Origin: Silene latifolia | Lineage: Eukaryota; Streptophyta; Magnoliopsida; Caryophyllales; Caryophyllaceae | DNA: 64,000 nucleotides | NCBI RefSeq assembly: GCF_048544455.1 | Contig: NC_133537.1 | Location: 150,638,058 to 150,702,057, forward strand | Direction: 5' to 3' | In this document: in pieces, positions 59,280-64,000 of the stretch | Layout of the letters: each line of letters begins with the position of its first letter | Numbering within the stretch: the stretch's first letter is position 1 | The notes under the pieces: model-generated | The model's database searches: none | Told to the model about the DNA's origin: nothing | The model's input: only the letters and a program-made list of their open reading frames with translations | Position numbers and translations under genes: made by a program

Positions 59280-59655
59280 GGCGCTGTTTGGTAAACAACA
59301 TATTGGCCAATTTTTAGCATATTCAAGGGTTTTAGCATGTTTGACCAATGAATATGCTAATTTTAGTGTTTGGTAAACAGCATGTTGAAACAGCATATTT
59401 GGGGTCAATATGCTGTTTTACAATATGCTGCTTACCCCAACATATTGGTTAGCATATTGTAAAATAGGAAATTTTTCTCCATTTTCCAAAGAAAAGTAAC
59501 GATCTACTCATCGTAATCTACCAATTACCAAACACTCAAATTAATCCTGTTAATTATAATATGCTAATCAAACCTTCTGATAAAATCTGCCATTTATAAT
59601 CTGCTTTTGCAATCTGCTTATGCTAAAACTAATCCGTTGTTTACCAAACAGGGCC
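59280..59655. mobile_element. MITE with GGCCCTGTTTGG-type ends
   Basis: A 376-bp non-coding element. Its ends, GGCGCTGTTTGGTAAACAAC and the reverse complement of GTTGTTTACCAAACAGGGCC, differ at one base. The interior has repeated CATATTG and AGCATATT words. The flanks are TAA on the left and TTA on the right, so a 3-bp TWA duplication (PIF/Harbinger, Tourist-like) is possible but not exact. No 8-bp duplication was found to support hAT. Confidence 0.8.
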
Positions 59656-59925
59656 TTAATGTACAAACATTTCATAAAAATGGATAAGAATTCAAAATTA
59701 TGAGGCAACCATTCCATTCTATCGAACAATTTTATAATGAGTATAATCAGCATAATAAAATGATCACCCGAAAAATTCTTTCATGTTGTTGAAGTCAATA
59801 AATGTCCCTTAACCTTGAAGTCAATACAGTTTTTTGCATTTTTTTTTGCAATAAAGACCTAAATAATTATGTTTTACAGTTAAAAACTATGGTCACTTTT
59901 CCGTTACATTTATAATAATCTCAAG
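59656..59925. other. Intergenic, nothing recognised
   Basis: AT-rich DNA with no ORF above about 60 codons, no repeat ends and no RNA gene that I can see. Confidence 0.5.
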
Positions 59926-60654
59926 CAGGGACGGAGCTACGCCTGGGCCGGATGGGCCATGGCCCGGGCAGACTCCAAAAGAATATAATACTCAAACAAG
60001 TAGTGAATAAGCAGTTGGCAAGTGTTTGGCGTAGTGGTATAACTTGTAATATTGTAGACAATGGTGCAGTATTGCTAGAGAAGCGGAGTTCAAATCCGAG
60101 AGAGAGCCTTTTTTTATTTTGGTTTTTTTAAAAAATTTCTTATTTTGTCTCATGTTATACTTCATCCTTGACCATTATTATATTTTATTAACATTGATTT
60201 TTGTCAACTATAATTCTTGTAACTAATAAATAAATATTTACATAATACGAGTATTTGAATAGCATAGAACAATTTTTATCGTTGTGAGTGGTCCTTGTAT
60301 AGTTAATAATTTTGCAATTTTAACCATCTCACCTTAAATAAATTATATAAACAATTTTATAGTAATCTATCGACAAAATGGGGTAAATTTGAATAGCACG
60401 AATATTTGAATAGCACGGAGTAAATTTATCGAAGAAAAAATATGTACTCGTATAATTTAAGTATTTTAATATGGGTTTAATATAGTAATCTAAAAATATT
60501 ACACCCTCGTTCCAATCATTTGTTTATCCTATTAGGGAGTAACAAATGTCGATAATATTAAATAAAAGTGCGATGTCTATGATAAATGAGTATAGATACC
60601 AACAAAATGGATCATATCGACCCCGGTCAGAATTTTGTCCTAGCTTCGTCCCTG
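59926..60654. mobile_element. Non-autonomous hAT element
   Basis: A 729-bp element with terminal inverted repeats CAGGGACGGAGCTA and CAGGGACGAAGCTA (right end reversed). It is flanked by a perfect 8-bp TSD, ATCTCAAG (59918-59925 and 60655-60662), which is the hAT hallmark. No transposase is encoded. It carries a tRNA-like segment (60014-60115) and a Stowaway-like scrap near 60505-60540. Confidence 0.92.
60014..60115 (+). ncRNA. tRNA-like / SINE-head segment inside the hAT element
   Basis: TGGCGTAGTGG (60027-60037) fits a Pol III A box, and GGAGTTCAAATCC (60085-60097) fits a B box with one weak position. A run of seven T (60109-60115) is a possible Pol III terminator. A-to-B spacing of about 50 bases is SINE-like and long for a normal tRNA. 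No cloverleaf could be drawn with confidence. Confidence 0.5.
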
Positions 60655-60662
60655 ATCTCAAG

Positions 60663-61007
60663 TTCATTTATTCACAAGATATGCATGTGCAAGATATGTG
60701 CAGGCGTGGAGCGCGTTAAACCCAAAGTTAGAGATAATTCCTCGTATGTGTTTTCTTAAGGAGTACTCCGTATAAAAATATCAAACAAAACTCGTCTTAT
60801 ACAAAATTGAACTTGTTAAAAATTCCCTTTTGTCAAGCTTATATTTTGAAGGTTATATTGTCTTGTCTCAATTATTTGTTTACCCATCGAAGATATTAGT
60901 CTTTAATAATAAGAATAAGGTATAGGGGACAATTGGTCTCAGGTTCAAAGTCCCCCAAGCCCGTTATTGTACTTCCCTTTTGACACTAAATAATTGTTTG
61001 TTTATCT
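60663..61007. other. Intergenic, nothing recognised
   Basis: AT-rich, no supported gene. A TGTCTCAATTATTTGTTTACCC stretch near 60867 resembles a worn Stowaway-type end, but no partner was found. Confidence 0.4.
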
Positions 61008-61016
61008 TTAATTAAA

Positions 61017-61389
61017 GGGTTATTTCATAACAAAAATCCATCCTATTGGTGGTCTGCAATAATCAGTCCATCCTATCAATAATCCAAATTAAATCCAATC
61101 TAAGCACCATATCTTCTAATAACGAACCAGCTGATATTTTTTAAAAGTTTATGTTGGAATATTTGATAGTTTTTGGGAAACCTAGCTAGTATATGTGAAG
61201 TTTATATGTAATATTTTCAAGTGATAAATCAAGAACTTGGTTTATTTGATACACTTAAACATCACAAAATATCAGTTGGTTCGTTATTAGAAGGTATGAT
61301 GTTTAGGTTGGATTTAATTGGGATTATTGATAGGATGAAGTGATTATTGCAGACAACCAATATGATGGATTATTGTTATGAAATAACCC
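61017..61389. mobile_element. Mutator-type MITE with long inverted repeats
   Basis: A 373-bp element whose outer ~130 bases on each side form one long imperfect inverted repeat (GGGTTATTTCATAACAA at the ends; AAATATCAG near the centre). The flanks are a 9-bp direct repeat, TTAATTAAA (61008-61016 and 61390-61398), the size typical of Mutator-like transposons. The interior of about 110 bases is non-coding. Confidence 0.88.
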
Positions 61390-61418
61390 TTAATTAAATA
61401 TTCCTCGCAAATAATATA

Positions 61419-61626
61419 CCCCCTCCGTCCCGGTCAATTGTTGTCATTTGGTTTTGGCACAAAGACCAAGGAAAGAGGAGAGGACCAATAACTAAATGAC
61501 AAGTGGAACAAATTGAATGAGAATGATCAAATTACCCATCAAGTTCATTGTTAAAATAGAAAGGACAACAAATGACTGAGACACCTAAAAATGGAAAAGA
61601 ATAACAAATGACCGGGACAGAGGGAG
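61419..61626. mobile_element. Stowaway MITE
   Basis: A 208-bp element with ends CCCCCTCCGTCCCGGTCA and, reversed, CTCCCTCTGTCCCGGTCA, flanked by TA (61417-61418 and 61627-61628). This is the Tc1/mariner-derived Stowaway form. Confidence 0.93.
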
Positions 61627-61628
61627 TA

Positions 61629-62034
61629 TAAGGTAATCAAATAAATGAATGAAATGGAAGAAGTAAATTCGTAAACCTCGACTCTTGATCCTATAACACA
61701 TACATGAATAACACCCAAATGTTGAGTTAGGACGCACTCAACTTCTGATTTAGCTAAATTTATGAAAAACATTTATTTAAAGCATACTAAATAAATATAA
61801 GACAAAATATTATATTTGTGATTATTTGAGGTCTTATTAAGAATCTACAAAATTATTTACTAATTTGCGTTACATATTAAAATTAAAAAAGAAAATTATG
61901 GTTCTAGTTTATTGATAATATAATACAAAATTTCGCGTGATATGAGGTTGCTTAAAATCAAGGGTTGAGATAGTTCTATAACGTTCAATAGTGTTTGATC
62001 AAGTAGAATTTTTATGTTGGGTACAAATTCTTGA
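61629..62034. other. Intergenic, nothing recognised
   Basis: AT-rich; the minus-strand frame at 61551-61772 overlaps the Stowaway element and has no coding signature. Confidence 0.5.
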
Positions 62035-62143
62035 GTAAGACGATTTTACACAAATTTATCGTGAAAGGAAATCTTTATTCACTGATAAATTTATATTTAT
62101 GTCCGTTTTTCAAATATTATTAGTGTAAAACCGTCTTAAAGAG
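62035..62143. repeat. Short inverted repeat, probable MITE remnant
   Basis: AAGACGATTTTACAC on the left faces GTGTAAAACCGTCTT on the right, a 15-bp inverted repeat with one mismatch, about 110 bp end to end. A 2-3 bp TSD cannot be judged. Confidence 0.6.
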
Positions 62144-62777
62144 GGCTAACTCCAATTTTATAAGGATCTAGTTTATCGCTTTTATTTATTTGTTAATCCT
62201 CACTTTGCCTCTAATGTGTCCTACATAAAATGTGAAATTAATCATGAATTAAAGGTGAAATCAACAAACGTTATTTTTAACAGAGAACATGACGGAACAT
62301 GGAGGTCAGGTCTTTAACTGAAAAAGTTAATAGTTTAGGTTCTGATTAGAAAAGAAAATTGTAAAATTAAGTCCCTTATCTTAGGCTTAACTCATTTTTG
62401 TAGCATTAAATGAAAGTATAGTGTCATAATTATTTTCCAAAGGAAATACTATAATGATTTGACATCTAGCTAATTTAAGAGTTTCACCCGTATTTGGGAT
62501 GGAGAGGCTAAAAACCTCAATTACACATGCATGTATGGTGATAAGAAAAGAATCGATTAAAGAGATTGTAAATGGGCAGAGAAACATTATCAACCTACAA
62601 ATCTTTAATCAATTACAGTATACTTCAAAAAATTAGGCTTGTATTAAACAAATAAGTTAAATTAGTGAAGATGGTAAAAGACTAAAGTAAAAAGCATTTG
62701 CCATTCCTAAGAGCTCTAATGAGGAAAATGAAATCTTTCAATATTTAAGTGTAGAAAGTTGGAAAGAGAATCGAAAA
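62144..62777. other. Intergenic, nothing recognised
   Basis: AT-rich, no gene supported. The minus-strand frame at 62387-62593 lacks any recognisable domain or start context. Confidence 0.5.
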
Positions 62778-62962
62778 ACGAAATATTAAGGCTGCAATTA
62801 TAGACGGGAAGAACCAGCTATCTGGTTCTTTCTAACATTTAATTAAGTAATTAAATGCTGAAATATCAACATTTAATTATTTAATTAAATAACCAACTAT
62901 TTAATTATTGTTATCATGTTTCGTTTGAATTATAGTAATTCAAACGAAATATTAAGGCTGCA
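62778..62962. repeat. 19-bp direct repeat flanking a cluster of perfect palindromes
   Basis: ACGAAATATTAAGGCTGCA occurs at 62778-62796 and 62944-62962. Between them are a 9-bp hairpin (AAGAACCAG/CTGGTTCTT, 62809-62830), a CATTTAATTA/TAATTAAATG pair, and a perfect 14-bp inverted repeat (TTTCGTTTGAATTA/TAATTCAAACGAAA, 62919-62949). Confidence 0.8.
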
Positions 62963-63225
62963 TGATGAGCTCCTATTTCTACTACATTTTGGCACCATTT
63001 TGAGCTCATTTGGTAGCACTTGGTGACGGTTTTTGACGATTTTTACATTGTTTGACCAATTCTGAATGCTTCACCATTTAGCATGAATTCAAGTGAAGAT
63101 TAAGAAGCCAAAAGAATGAGAGAAGTGTCCAAGGAGAAGCCAAGAACAAGCTTGAAGAAATGCCACAAGAAAGCCCTCCAAAGGATCAAAGGAATCGCGA
63201 AAGAAAGGCGCACTCCAGGAGCAAA

Positions 63226-63270
63226 CTCGCACCGTGCGAGTTTTCCTGGCCCAGAACTCGCACGGTGCGA
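63226..63270. repeat. CTCGCACGGTGCGAG palindromes in LTR K
   Basis: Two near-perfect 14-15 base palindromes, CTCGCACCGTGCGAG (63226-63240) and CTCGCACGGTGCGA (63257-63270), about 30 bases apart and about 90 bases upstream of the TATA box. Confidence 0.85.
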
Positions 63271-63356
63271 ACATTCTGGGTTTAAGGACGATTGTTGCCG
63301 TTTTGTATTACGGGCCTTCCCTTTATTAAGCCCATTAATTACTAGGTTTTGGGGGA

Positions 63357-63364
63357 TATAAATA
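63357..63364 (+). promoter_or_regulatory. LTR K TATA box
   Basis: TATAAATA in GGGGGATATAAATAGGAAG, downstream of the palindromes. Confidence 0.65.
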
Positions 63365-63604
63365 GGAAGTTTGCAATTAGGTTAACCATCTTTTGTTCAC
63401 TTTAATTAATCAAGGTTGTAATTTGGGAATATTTTCATCTTTTGAATTGGGTTTTAGATCTAATTATGGAGAACTAATCTCCTATCTTAATCCGACTCAA
63501 GGCTTAATCTTTGGTTGTAAGACCCTTTAATCCTTCCTTAATTTTCATTATCATTGTTAATCCTTTTGTGTTTATTGTTTGAATTTTGAAATCCTTGTTT
63601 ATAT

Positions 63605-63930
63605 TGAGTAATTAAGTGTGATTTCCTTGTTGCTTAATTAATCAAGTTCCTTAATTTATTGTTGTTGGGATTATTAAGTGTGATTTCCTTGTAATCTCAT
63701 CTTTGCAACACCTTGTTATTATGCTAATGAATGTGATTTCTTCTTGGCTTAATTAGCAAGTAAAGGATTAACTTGTAATTAGGCATTAATCGTGATTTCA
63801 TTGTGTCTAATTACCTCTATTGAATCTCTTGTGCTCATATCTTCTTGTTAATTTGACCAATGTATGTGATTTCTACATGGTAGAATTGATAAGTTAGGTT
63901 ATTTGATTAAGTGTGATTTCCTTGTCATTT
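63605..63930 (+). repeat. Phased degenerate repeat in LTR K
   Basis: Six copies of AAGTGTGATTTCCTTG or variants at about 63613, 63676, 63731, 63790, 63863 and 63909. Spacings are 46-73 bases, each followed by a T-rich, TTAATTA-bearing spacer. Confidence 0.75.
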
Positions 63931-64000
63931 GGCCATTACTAAGGAGATTTAGAAGATTTATCTTCACAATAGGGTGATAATATATAATTGAAGGATTGAT

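Larger units (their letters stand above)
62963..64000 (+). repeat. Element K LTR, 5' part (runs off the window)
   Basis: TGATGAGCTCC starts an LTR-like sequence with the same layout as LTR C and F: a palindrome array (63226-63270), TATAAATA at 63357-63364, then an AT-rich region with a GGGTTTTAGATCTAATTATGG word and phased repeats to the window end. The LTR end, primer site and genes lie outside. It could also be a solo LTR. Confidence 0.7.

Noticed and set aside
60014-60115. Functional tRNA gene
   Set aside because: The box spacing is too long, and no acceptor stem or full cloverleaf can be drawn; it is better read as a SINE-like segment in a hAT element.
62778-62962. 19-bp repeat as the TSD of LTR element K
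   Set aside because: LTR elements make 4-6 bp duplications, and both copies lie to the left of K, so the repeat is unrelated to K's integration.
63089-63361. ORFs around 63116-63361 (plus) and 63089-63274 (minus)
   Set aside because: They overlap on opposite strands in LTR K across its palindromes, with no coding signature.

Overview
This is plant nuclear DNA, almost certainly from a eudicot with a repeat-rich genome. The window is about 90% nested LTR retrotransposons, AT-rich, with Stowaway, hAT and Mutator-type MITEs at the right edge. I found no cellular protein gene, rRNA or functional tRNA. The repeat style hints at Caryophyllales, but this is only a weak guess.

The layout was reconstructed from matching target-site duplications (TSDs). 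The base layer is element B (plus strand, Athila/Ogre-style Ty3/gypsy LTR with a tRNA-Asp primer site). Its truncated 5' LTR is at 9795-10757 and its broken gag at 10894-12824; a small protease piece resumes at 52795-52990. Element C (plus; only its 3' end lies in the window, 1-2222 plus 9781-9794) is inserted in B's 5' LTR. Element A (minus, 2223-9775, TSD GTACT) is inserted in C's LTR. B's coding region is split by E (12825-52794, TSD CTTCA), a Ty3/gypsy-type element of the form LTR-internal-LTR-internal-LTR. E2, the middle LTR, carries F (17441-37508, TSD TGAGG), and F's gag carries the Ty1/copia element G (20098-29148, TSD GGAAC). E3, the third LTR, carries copia element H (39611-48366, TSD TATAA) and a 5'-truncated LINE (50060-51952, TSD of about 11 bp). 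B's protease is cut again by copia element J (minus, from 52991), which stops without a second LTR near 59190. From 59191 to 62962 there is low-copy-looking DNA with several MITEs, then the start of another LTR (K, 62963 to the end of the window).

How the elements relate: A, B and F are one family at different levels of reduction. F carries gag-protease and a separate Athila ORF-1-like gene but no reverse transcriptase or integrase. A has lost recognisable gag-pol and carries an acidic repeat-bearing ORF. E encodes nothing. G has integrase, reverse transcriptase and RNase H, but little gag and several breaks. H and J are heavily decayed relatives of G. No element here looks able to move by its own proteins.

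The most interesting non-coding structures are: a covarying hairpin array in E's LTR; family-specific palindrome arrays just upstream of LTR TATA boxes, with one apparently duplicated in front of F's second gene; repeated hairpins in the copia leaders; the three-LTR structure of E; and an LTR scrap inside J.
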